Shown: in pieces, positions 42,516 to 49,673 of the stretch | Layout: the number at the start of each line of letters is the position of its first letter | Numbering within the stretch: the stretch's first letter is position 1 | Source: Celerinatantimonas sp046054195 | GTDB taxonomy: Bacteria > Pseudomonadota > Gammaproteobacteria > Enterobacterales > Celerinatantimonadaceae | NCBI RefSeq assembly: GCF_046054195.1 | Contig: NZ_JBEQCS010000007.1 | Coordinates: forward strand, 124,001 to 188,000 | Direction of reading: 5' to 3' | Length of the DNA: 64,000 bases | The notes under the pieces: model-generated | The model's input: the letters and a program-made list of their open reading frames with translations, nothing else | The model's database searches: none | Told to the model about the DNA's origin: nothing | Made by a program: the position numbers and the translations under genes

Positions 42516-42588
42516 GAGCTTTCCCAACAATTTTACCCAAAATAGATAATCAGGCTATGAAGGCCATACCGAGGAGTTAATAGGTCAG

Positions 42589-43671
42589 ATGCAAACCGAT
42601 TTGATCAACGATAAACATATCCGTTCGGAACAGGTGATGATCACCCCGGCTGAATTACGTGCAAAATTGCCACTGTCAAAAGAAGCTGAGCAGTTTGTAC
42701 TTAACTCACGCAAAACTATTGCGGATATCTGTCATAAACGCGATCCCCGTTTTCTGGTGATCTGCGGTCCGTGTTCCATTCATGATTTGGATGCAGCTAA
42801 AGATTATGCGCGGCGTCTAAAAGCACTTCATGAACGATACCGGGATGAACTGTTTATCGTGATGCGGGTGTATTTTGAAAAACCCCGGACAACTGTCGGT
42901 TGGAAAGGATTTATCAACGATCCTCATATGGATAATAGCTTTGATATTGAAACCGGATTACATCGTGCGCGCGAACTTTTAACTTGGATTGCCGAGTTAG
43001 GATTGCCTGCAGCAACAGAAGCGCTTGATCCGATTAGTCCACAATATTTAAGTGAGCTATTTAGCTGGTCTGCTATCGGTGCTCGTACAACTGAATCACA
43101 GACTCACCGCGAGTTAGCTAGTGGCCTGTCGATGCCCGTTGGATTTAAAAACGGCACAGATGGGAGCTTGCAAACGGCTATTAATGCGATGCGCTCTGCT
43201 GCAGCTTCACATCGTTTTATGGGCATTAATCAGCAAGGCCAAGTCAGCCTGTTGCAGACTCACGGAAACCCTGATGGGCATGTGATTTTGCGCGGTGGTA
43301 AACAGCCAAACTACGATTCAGTGAATGTCTCGTTGGCTGAAGATGCAATGCGCGATGCAGGTCTAGAACCTTGCATGATCGTCGATTGCAGCCATGGTAA
43401 CTCGAATAAGGATCACCGTTTGCAGCCGCGGGTTGCGAAAAATGTGGTCAATCAGATTATTGATGGTAACCACTCCATTATTGGTCTGATGCTAGAAAGT
43501 AATATTCACGAAGGCAATCAGTCTAGCGATATGCCGATTGAAGAGCTTGCTTATGGCGTCTCAGTAACAGATGCATGTATTGATTGGCAATCGACTGAGC
43601 AAGTCATCGATGAGATGGCTCATTCGCTAAAAACTGTTTTACCCATACGTTGGGAGTCAGGCCATGAGTGA
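42589..43671 (+). CDS. aroF: 3-deoxy-7-phosphoheptulonate synthase, tyrosine-type
   Basis: First enzyme of the shikimate pathway, condensing phosphoenolpyruvate and erythrose 4-phosphate. The 360-residue product shows the metal/PEP site CGPCSIHD, VMRVYFEKPRTTVGWKG, DCSHGNSNKDHR and IIGLMLESNIHEGNQ, the class I DAHP synthase signatures. Location just before tyrA, with an 8-base overlap, and similarity to E. coli AroF indicate the Tyr-regulated isozyme. Erythrose 4-phosphate comes from the transketolase encoded earlier in the window. Confidence 0.97.
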   Translation: MQTDLINDKHIRSEQVMITPAELRAKLPLSKEAEQFVLNSRKTIADICHKRDPRFLVICGPCSIHDLDAAKDYARRLKALHERYRDELFIVMRVYFEKPRTTVGWKGFINDPHMDNSFDIETGLHRARELLTWIAELGLPAATEALDPISPQYLSELFSWSAIGARTTESQTHRELASGLSMPVGFKNGTDGSLQTAINAMRSAAASHRFMGINQQGQVSLLQTHGNPDGHVILRGGKQPNYDSVNVSLAEDAMRDAGLEPCMIVDCSHGNSNKDHRLQPRVAKNVVNQIIDGNHSIIGLMLESNIHEGNQSSDMPIEELAYGVSVTDACIDWQSTEQVIDEMAHSLKTVLPIRWESGHE

Positions 43672-44803
43672 TAACGACCCATTAGGCGAGTTGCGCGTTC
43701 AAATCGACAGTGTTGATAAACAATTGATCGATTTGTTTGCTCAGCGTTTAAGCCTAGTCAAGCAAGTCGGGGAGATTAAAAGCCAGCATGGTTTGCCGAT
43801 TTATGTCCCTGAGCGTGAAGCCTCAATGATCGCCAAACGCCGTGCTGAAGCTTTATCACAAGGGGTTCCTGAACAGCTGATTGAAGACGTTTTGCGCCGA
43901 GTGATGCGCGAGTCTTATAGCAGTGAAAATGACAGTGGCTTTAAGCAAGTCAACCCTAATGCCGGTCCGATTGTCGTGATCGGTGGCGCAGGTCAACTCG
44001 GCAGCTTATTTGTTCGAATGTTTAAAGCCTCTGGTTACGATGTTCGAATTTTAGAAAAAGATGACTGGGATAATGCAGATGCCATTTTAGCTGGTGCATC
44101 CTTAGTCGTGGTTTCGGTGCCGATTCATAGCACTGAAACTGTGATATCTCAGTTAACGACGCTTGGCGATGACTGCATTTTGGCCGATTTAACCAGTGTT
44201 AAAGCGGCTCCGCTTAAAGCGATGTTGCGCTCGCATAAAGGCCCTGTAGTTGGCCTGCATCCAATGTTTGGTCCGGATGTCACAAGCTTTGCTAAACAGG
44301 TCGTGGTCTTTAGTGAAGGCCGAGAACGTGAACGTTATGATTGGCTGATTGAGCAAATTCGTATTTGGGGGGCTCATTTGTACCCAGCGCTGGCACCAGC
44401 CCATGATCAGGCAATGTCATTGATTCAGGCTTTGCGCCACTTTACATCATTTGCTTATGGCGTTCATTTGGCCAATGAAGCGCCAGATTTAGATATGCTG
44501 GTGGATTTAAGTTCACCTATTTATCGTCTTGAATTGGCGATGGTCGGGCGTTTGTTTGCGCAAAACCCAGAACTTTACGCTGATATCATTATGGCGCAAA
44601 AAGAGAATCTAGAAATGATTCGCCGCTATCATCAGCGGTTTGGGCAGTTGCTGGAGTTGATTGAAAGCCATGATACTCAGGCATTTATAACCGAGTTTGA
44701 GAAGGTCAAACAGTGGTTTGGCGATTACGCGCAACAATTTTTAATTGAAAGCCGTAATTTGCTGGCCCAGGCGCACGATCAGCGCCATCACCAAAGCCGT
44801 TAG
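43664..44803 (+). CDS. tyrA: Chorismate mutase / prephenate dehydrogenase (T-protein)
   Basis: Bifunctional enzyme that converts chorismate to prephenate and then to 4-hydroxyphenylpyruvate in tyrosine synthesis. The 379-residue product has the AroQ chorismate mutase at residues 1-90 (LRVQIDSVDKQLIDLFAQRLSLVKQVGEIK) and the dehydrogenase with NAD motif VVIGGAGQLGSLFVRMF (about 103-120), VGLHPMFGPD and QALRHFTSFAYG. It overlaps aroF by 8 bases, a coupled operon as in E. coli, and is followed by a hairpin terminator. Confidence 0.97.
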   Translation: MSDNDPLGELRVQIDSVDKQLIDLFAQRLSLVKQVGEIKSQHGLPIYVPEREASMIAKRRAEALSQGVPEQLIEDVLRRVMRESYSSENDSGFKQVNPNAGPIVVIGGAGQLGSLFVRMFKASGYDVRILEKDDWDNADAILAGASLVVVSVPIHSTETVISQLTTLGDDCILADLTSVKAAPLKAMLRSHKGPVVGLHPMFGPDVTSFAKQVVVFSEGRERERYDWLIEQIRIWGAHLYPALAPAHDQAMSLIQALRHFTSFAYGVHLANEAPDLDMLVDLSSPIYRLELAMVGRLFAQNPELYADIIMAQKENLEMIRRYHQRFGQLLELIESHDTQAFITEFEKVKQWFGDYAQQFLIESRNLLAQAHDQRHHQSR

Positions 44804-44818
44804 GCTCCTTTCTAAAAA

Positions 44819-44851
44819 CAAGCCAAAGGATCTGCTTTGGCTTGCATTTTA
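44819..44851 (+). terminator. Terminator after tyrA
   Basis: CAAGCCAAAG and CTTTGGCTTG form a 10-bp stem with a 6-base loop, followed by CATTTTAT. It lies 16 bases after the tyrA stop and overlaps the -35 of the rpsP promoter. Confidence 0.75.
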
Positions 44852-44869
44852 TCCAAAAAAGAGTAAAAT
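44842..44869 (+). promoter_or_regulatory. Promoter of the rpsP-rimM-trmD-rplS operon
   Basis: TTGCAT, a 16-base spacer and TAAAAT are well placed, about 64 bases before rpsP. A hairpin (TGCTCCA/TGGAGCA, 44891-44906) lies between the promoter and the rpsP start. Confidence 0.65.
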
Positions 44870-44932
44870 TTCGCGGCTTCAATTAGCGGGTGCTCCATGT
44901 GGAGCAAAATTTACAAACAAGTGAGGAACGAT

Positions 44933-45184
44933 ATGGTTACCATTCGTTTACAACGCGGTGGCGCTAAAAAGCGGCCATTTTATCAGGTTGTTGTCGCTGA
45001 CAGCCGTTACGCTCGTAACAGCCGTTTTATCGAAAACGTTGGTTTTTATAACCCAATCGCTAAAAACGAGTCAGAAGAAAACCTGCGTATCGATTTAGAT
45101 CGCATTAAACACTGGATTGCCCAGGGTGCGACTGTTTCGGTTCGCGTTGAAAAACTGATTAAAGACGCACAAGCTGCGGCTTAA
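44933..45184 (+). CDS. rpsP: 30S ribosomal protein S16
   Basis: Small-subunit ribosomal protein. The start is the ATG giving MVTIRLQRGGAKKRPFYQVV, preceded by GTGAGGAACGAT; an upstream ATG at 44897 lies in a hairpin and adds 12 unrelated residues. The 83-residue product has normal length and the block FYQVVVADSR...RFIENVGFYNPI. First gene of the conserved four-gene operon. Confidence 0.98.
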   Translation: MVTIRLQRGGAKKRPFYQVVVADSRYARNSRFIENVGFYNPIAKNESEENLRIDLDRIKHWIAQGATVSVRVEKLIKDAQAAA

Positions 45185-45208
45185 TCGTTAGTTAAAAAGG
45201 TAATTGAG

Positions 45209-45736
45209 ATGAGTCATCCAGAAACAGTCATCGTAGGGCGCTTAGGTGCTGTATATGGCATTAAAGGCTGGTTGAAAGTGAACTCTTTTACCGAACAGGC
45301 CGAAGCAATTTTTGATTACTCGTCATGGATGGTTGGTAAAGATAGCCAGCTTAAAAATGTCGAAGTAGTTGAGTGGCGACGCCATAATCATTCGTTGATT
45401 GTTAAATTAGCCGGGTTTGATGTGCGTGAGCAATCGCAAACTCTTACTGGGTTAGATATTGCCGTTGAGGCTGAACAGTTACCTGAGCTTGCTGAAGATG
45501 AATTCTATTGGCGAGACCTGCTCGGTATGCAAGTTGTAAACCGCCAAGGTTATGACTTGGGTAAAGTGACTGACTTAATGGAAACAGGCTCCAACGATGT
45601 TTTGGTGGTTAAAGCAAATTTAAAAGATGCTTTTGGCAAGAAAGAGCGGTTAATTCCGTTTATTGAGTCACAAATGGTCGATAGCGTCGATCAGAGTGCT
45701 CAAGTCATTACAGTTGATTGGGACCCTGGTTTTTAG
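45209..45736 (+). CDS. rimM: Ribosome maturation factor RimM
   Basis: 30S assembly factor that binds S19 and helps to process 16S rRNA. The 175-residue product starts MSHPETVIVGRLGAVYGIKGWLK and has the PRC-barrel half with FYWRDLLGMQVVN and DVLVVKA. It lies 24 bases after rpsP, and its TAG stop touches a GTG that may start trmD. Confidence 0.97.
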   Translation: MSHPETVIVGRLGAVYGIKGWLKVNSFTEQAEAIFDYSSWMVGKDSQLKNVEVVEWRRHNHSLIVKLAGFDVREQSQTLTGLDIAVEAEQLPELAEDEFYWRDLLGMQVVNRQGYDLGKVTDLMETGSNDVLVVKANLKDAFGKKERLIPFIESQMVDSVDQSAQVITVDWDPGF

Positions 45737-45744
45737 TGTCCGAG

Positions 45745-46506
45745 ATGAGTGAGCAATCACCAAAGCTCTGGATTGGCATAATTAGCTTATTTCCAGAGAT
45801 GTTTGATGCCATTAGTGAGTATGGGGTAACAGGGCGAGCCGTGCGTAACGGATTGCTTGAAATTAACCGGTTTAATCCGCGTGATTTCACCCATGACCGT
45901 CATCGAACTGTCGATGATCGCCCCTATGGTGGTGGTCCTGGAATGTTGATGATGGTTCAGCCGCTTAAAGATGCAATTAGTGCAGCAAAACAAGCAGCTG
46001 GCTCTGATGCTCGGGTGATTTATCTTTCTCCTCAGGGGAATACTTTTAATCAGGCTAGTGCTGCAACGTTGGCTAAAAGTGAAAAATTAATTTTTCTCTG
46101 TGGCCGATATGAAGGAATCGATGAGCGATTAATTCGCTCTGAAGTTGATGAAGAGTGGTCGATTGGAGACTACGTCCTAAGTGGCGGAGAGCTCCCAGCG
46201 ATGGCGATGATCGACTCCATCAGCCGACTTATTCCCGGAGTTTTAGGGGATAGCGCTTCAGCTGAGCAGGATTCTTTTTCACAAGGGTTGTTAGATTGTC
46301 CGCATTACACGCGTCCGGAAGTATTGGATGGGCAGACAGTCCCTGAGGTGTTACTCAGTGGCAACCATAAAGCGATTGCGCATTGGCGTTTAAAACAATC
46401 ACTGGGACGGACATACCAAAGACGACCAGAGTTATTAGAACTTCTAGCTCTGACTGACGAACAGCAGGCATTGCTTGCTGAGTATATTCGTGAAAATAAC
46501 GAGTAA
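45745..46506 (+). CDS. trmD: tRNA (guanine-N1-)-methyltransferase
   Basis: SPOUT methyltransferase that makes m1G37 in tRNA and prevents frameshifting. The ATG start gives 253 residues beginning MSEQSPKLWIGIISLFPEMF; a GTG at 45736 overlapping the rimM stop (TAGTG) is an alternative, and neither has a strong Shine-Dalgarno. Motifs include GVTGRAV, HRTVDDRPYGGGPGMLMM, YLSPQG, CGRYEGIDERLI and SIGDYVLSGGELPAM (the SAM knot). The N-terminus is a few residues longer than E. coli TrmD. Confidence 0.97.
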   Translation: MSEQSPKLWIGIISLFPEMFDAISEYGVTGRAVRNGLLEINRFNPRDFTHDRHRTVDDRPYGGGPGMLMMVQPLKDAISAAKQAAGSDARVIYLSPQGNTFNQASAATLAKSEKLIFLCGRYEGIDERLIRSEVDEEWSIGDYVLSGGELPAMAMIDSISRLIPGVLGDSASAEQDSFSQGLLDCPHYTRPEVLDGQTVPEVLLSGNHKAIAHWRLKQSLGRTYQRRPELLELLALTDEQQALLAEYIRENNE

Positions 46507-46544
46507 ACACACGACAGTTTCAGTTAATACTAGGATGAGAAATT

Positions 46545-46898
46545 ATGAGTAATATCATTAAAGCGCTCGAACAAGAGCAAATGAAACAAGATGTTCCTGC
46601 ATTCTCTGCAGGTGACACTGTAGTTGTTCAGGTTAAAGTAAAAGAAGGTAACCGTGAACGTCTGCAGGCTTTTGAAGGCGTTGTAATCGCCAAACGTAAC
46701 CGTGGTTTACATTCATCTTTCACCGTACGTAAAATTTCAAGCGGTGAAGGTGTTGAACGTGTATTCCAGACTCACAGCCCGTTAATTGACAGCATTACTG
46801 TGAAACGTCGTGGTGATGTCCGTCGTGCGAAAATCTACAACCTGCGTAATCTGTCAGGTAAGAAAGCACGTATTAAAGAAAAACTGGATAAAAAATAA
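46545..46898 (+). CDS. rplS: 50S ribosomal protein L19
   Basis: Large-subunit protein at the 30S-50S interface. The 117-residue product starts MSNIIKALEQEQMKQDVPAF and has the family block FEGVVIAKRNRGLHSSFTVRK. It closes the operon and is followed by a strong terminator. Confidence 0.98.
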   Translation: MSNIIKALEQEQMKQDVPAFSAGDTVVVQVKVKEGNRERLQAFEGVVIAKRNRGLHSSFTVRKISSGEGVERVFQTHSPLIDSITVKRRGDVRRAKIYNLRNLSGKKARIKEKLDKK

Positions 46899-46920
46899 GT
46901 TTTTCTGGAAAACGGATAGG

Positions 46921-46950
46921 AAAAAACCAGGCCATGTGCCTGGTTTTTTT
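46921..46950 (+). terminator. Rho-independent terminator after rplS
   Basis: ACCAGGC and GCCTGGT form the stem, with an A-run before and seven Ts after, 27 bases past the rplS stop. Confidence 0.92.
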
Positions 46951-47047
46951 ATGCCTGAGGTAAATCATGCTACTTGCTTTTTAAAGCCGCAAAACACTCT
47001 CCATTGTCATAATGGCATCAATCTATCAACGCTAAAAACAGTTCTGA

Positions 47048-47371
47048 CTAATGCGTTACGGTTACCACTGAATTGTCTTCGCCAAATGCATTTGGATAAT
47101 AGGCATCAGCTTCCCAGTCATTTTCGAACATCTCATCGCCATCTGGTGAACAGAGTTTATAGCGAAATTCATAACTTGGCTTTTTATCAGTAGGTAAGCT
47201 CACGATAGTTTTAAATTTGCCATTTTTCATATGTTCCAACTCAATGGGTGTCCAGTCATTAAATTCACCTAATAAATAGACTTTTGCGGCATCATGAGCG
47301 GCCTGTTTGCTGACCTCGAAAGTAACGCGAACTTCAGGGCGTGATTTCAGGTACTGTTTTTTTAACGTCAT
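47048..47371 (-). CDS. Isolated E-set (isoamylase early-set / CBM48-like) domain protein
   Basis: A 107-residue protein made of a single early-set fold, related to the glycogen-binding domain of AMP-activated kinase and of isoamylase. Signatures are VRVTFEVSK, AKVYLLGEFNDWTPIELEHMKNG (a conserved GEFNDW turn), FKTIVSLP and YEFRYKL...FENDWEADAYYPN. The Shine-Dalgarno GAGGAG precedes its ATG. No catalytic domain, membrane helix or glycogen gene is adjacent, so it may bind a carbohydrate or act as an accessory. Small proteins of this type occur in Vibrio-like bacteria. Confidence 0.8.
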   Translation of the reverse strand: MTLKKQYLKSRPEVRVTFEVSKQAAHDAAKVYLLGEFNDWTPIELEHMKNGKFKTIVSLPTDKKPSYEFRYKLCSPDGDEMFENDWEADAYYPNAFGEDNSVVTVTH

Positions 47372-47609
47372 TGCTTAATGCTCCTCAGCTAAAAACAATT
47401 GGAATTGGGGTAAACAGAAATTTTGCGCTTTACACTCAGTATTATTTTGAGCATAGTCCAAGATTTATACAATGGGTAAAATTGTTTAACTTCCGATGGT
47501 TAATGCGCTGCTCTATAGCGCAGTGCAATAGCTTTGCGATGTGGCTTTCGGGAAAAATGAAATGTCTGTGTTTTTCTTTTTATCTATAACGAGTATTGAA
47601 AGCCGCGTT

Positions 47610-48284
47610 TTAGCTGAGATTAGCGAAATGTTTTTCTAGTAATGCTTGGGTAAAGCTGCGCCGCAAATAAAATCCGCGGGGTAAGGTTTCAATGAGCTGA
47701 CCATCACGCCCATAAGCCTGGGTTCTTACTTTACTATTGGCCGCTTTGGGGCGCAGCTGCAGCGCAACGCCGTGACGAGCGGTGATTTCATCCACCCGGC
47801 CAAAGGCGACGGCTTCCATTAATTCTTCCCAATCTTGGCGCAGTATTGCCTCTTCTTCTTGATCTGGTGACCACAGCAGTGCGTGGCCAATCATTCGATT
47901 GGCAATTGCAATCGAGCGCTCAGCTAAAACTGGCACCCATAAAACCTGTGAAAGTTTATTTCTCACGTTCGATTGTTGCCACGTTTCTCCTTGCGCATGG
48001 AGCAGCTGAGTCATACAGACATAGGTACTTTCTAAAGGACGGCCTGATGCATCAATTGGCAAAGATTTAAGTTCAACACCTAAATTCGGAAAGTCTTGCA
48101 CAGGTTTACTCCCAGCACTTGCACCCAGTGCTAACTCTAATAGCTGTCCTGTCCATCCTTTCTCTTTTCTGGCATTTTTGGGTAGTTCAATGTGCATCTG
48201 CTCAGCTAGTTCTTGAAGTGATAATCCGGCGATAGCTTTTGCGCGCTCAAGTAGCTCGGTAATTGATTGTGGAGCGTTATTCAT
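47610..48284 (-). CDS. mutH: DNA mismatch repair endonuclease MutH
   Basis: Nicks the unmethylated strand at hemimethylated GATC sites in methyl-directed mismatch repair. The 224-residue product shows the catalytic D-x6-E-x-K pattern (Asp64, Glu71, Lys73 in QDFPNLGVELKSLP) and an upstream Glu50 in GWTGQLLELALG. Later blocks are VPVLAERSIAIANRMIGHALLWSP and GFYLRRSFT. Its presence implies Dam methylation in this organism. It is divergent from rppH across a 670-bp region with DnaA boxes. Confidence 0.97.
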   Translation of the reverse strand: MNNAPQSITELLERAKAIAGLSLQELAEQMHIELPKNARKEKGWTGQLLELALGASAGSKPVQDFPNLGVELKSLPIDASGRPLESTYVCMTQLLHAQGETWQQSNVRNKLSQVLWVPVLAERSIAIANRMIGHALLWSPDQEEEAILRQDWEELMEAVAFGRVDEITARHGVALQLRPKAANSKVRTQAYGRDGQLIETLPRGFYLRRSFTQALLEKHFANLS

Positions 48285-48957
48285 AATGGCCTAGTTATTC
48301 AATGCAGACAATTATTGTACAACAGTTAATTGAATCTGAGTTGGGGATTTTTCCTTATCCTAAAATATTTTAAAAATATAATAAAAACATTAAGTTAAAT
48401 AATCTAAAAGAAAACTAATAATTAGAATTTTAACTCATGCACGGGTTATGCCCGATGACTCAGAGAGAGCTCACAGACTTATCCACAAATTTATTGAATA
48501 ACCTCAGTAGCAGCATGTTTGTCTATGTCTAAATCCGTTAAAATTGGCAATTGATGGATCAATAGCCAATTTGATGAAATAAAAACAGGGGATAAGTCCA
48601 ATATGGTGTTTTTTTAAGCGGTTTTTAAGGAGGCTTTTGGATGGCTTAAATTAAATCCGAATAAATTAAAAAAACATCTTTTAAAACATATAGATGCTGT
48701 TATTCTTAGAGAGTTATAAAGGATGTTTTATGCACAGCTAAATAGTTATTTGTGTGTAACTGATAGGTTATCCAAGTGTTTATCCACAGTTTTTTTGGAA
48801 AAAGTCCCAATAGTTGTTAGATTCATTCACCGCAGTGGATTGTCATAACTCGCATTGTTGATATTTATTCTTCGGGATACTCATTATTGGTTTGCTGCTA
48901 TCGCACAGATGTGAAAGAATCAGTTTATAGCTTGGAATTATAACTGAAGGTATTTCA
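48285..48957. other. AT-rich mutH-rppH intergenic region
   Basis: A 673-bp region with no gene, strongly AT-rich at 48355-48425 and 48600-48720. A cluster of DnaA boxes is given separately. A CGGG...CCCG hairpin lies at 48443-48455. In E. coli the DnaA-reactivating locus DARS2 is found beside mutH, and this region holds the same kind of sequence. Confidence 0.6.
48479..48788. promoter_or_regulatory. DnaA-box cluster, DARS2-like
   Basis: Boxes seen: TTATCCACA at 48479-48487, TTATGCACA at 48728-48736, TTACACACA on the minus strand at 48751-48759, TTATCCAAG at 48768-48776 and TTATCCACA at 48780-48788. Two match the strict consensus and one the relaxed TTWTNCACA. The final three lie within 38 bases, one inverted and two tandem, like a DARS core with three boxes. 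The inference of DARS2 function rests on this layout and on the mutH neighbour; IHF and Fis sites were not confirmed. Confidence 0.65.
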
Positions 48958-49497
48958 GTGATTGATGGTGATGGTTATCGTCCTAATGTTGGCATCATCA
49001 TTTGTAACAGACGAGGGCAGGTGTTGTGGGCCAGACGCTTTGGCCAGCACTCTTGGCAGTTCCCCCAGGGAGGTGTGAACGACGGTGAGACGCCGGAACA
49101 AGCGATGTTTCGGGAGTTATTCGAAGAAGTTGGACTTAAATCTGATGATGTTCGAATACTTGCTGTAAGCCGGCATTGGTTACGTTACAAATTGCCAAAA
49201 CGATTAGTTCGTTGGGACAGTAAACCGGTATGTCTGGGACAGAAACAAAAGTGGTTTTTGATTCGCCTTGAAGGTAAAGAGTCTAAAATTTGCTTTGATA
49301 GCTGTGGGCATCCGGAGTTTGATGACTGGCGATGGGTCAGTTATTGGTACCCCGTGAGACAAGTCGTATCATTTAAACGAGATGTTTATCGCAAGGCTCT
49401 TAAGGAGTTTGCGCCACAGTTAATGGGGGGATTGAAAGAACGCCCTAATAGGCGGCGGCGAAAAAAGCCTCGTCAGGTTCGCTCTGCAACTTCATAA
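48958..49497 (+). CDS. rppH: RNA pyrophosphohydrolase
   Basis: Nudix enzyme that removes pyrophosphate from mRNA 5' ends, triggering RNase E decay. The start is a GTG after GAAGGT, giving MIDGDGYRPNVGIIICN, the E. coli N-terminus. The 179-residue product has the Nudix box GGVNDGETPEQAMFRELFEEVGL and conserved RYKLPKRLVRWDSKPVCLGQ. The basic C-terminal tail (RRRRKKPRQ) is typical. It lies 176 bp before ptsP with a terminator between. Confidence 0.97.
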   Translation: MIDGDGYRPNVGIIICNRRGQVLWARRFGQHSWQFPQGGVNDGETPEQAMFRELFEEVGLKSDDVRILAVSRHWLRYKLPKRLVRWDSKPVCLGQKQKWFLIRLEGKESKICFDSCGHPEFDDWRWVSYWYPVRQVVSFKRDVYRKALKEFAPQLMGGLKERPNRRRRKKPRQVRSATS

Positions 49498-49534
49498 ATT
49501 TATGTGATGATCTCGCTGTGCATCCAAACCCCGA

Positions 49535-49574
49535 GCCTTAAGAGTGGTTCCTCACCACTCTTAAGGGCTGTTTT
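49535..49574 (+). terminator. Terminator after rppH
   Basis: GCCTTAAGAGTGG and CCACTCTTAAGGGC form a long stem with a 7-base loop, followed by TGTTTTAG. Confidence 0.75.
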
Positions 49575-49673
49575 AGTCGTATCGTGTAATCTTTCATAAG
49601 TCTGTCTGCACAGGTCTTCTCGGTGTTTTAATATTTTAGATAGGCTTATTGACTGCAATTTAAGGAGAGTTCG

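Noticed and set aside
42264..42530. 88-codon minus-strand frame beyond the btsS start
   Set aside because: Out-of-frame overlap with btsS and the aroF promoter, low-complexity composition, no family match.
42350..42588. TyrR boxes upstream of aroF
   Set aside because: No TGTAAA-N6-TTTACA palindrome was found; only a candidate promoter is reported.
48355..48788. Chromosomal replication origin
   Set aside because: DnaA boxes and AT-rich tracts suggest it, but oriC in this group normally lies near mnmG or dnaA, and mutH-rppH is the DARS2 neighbourhood. GATC sites are sparse.
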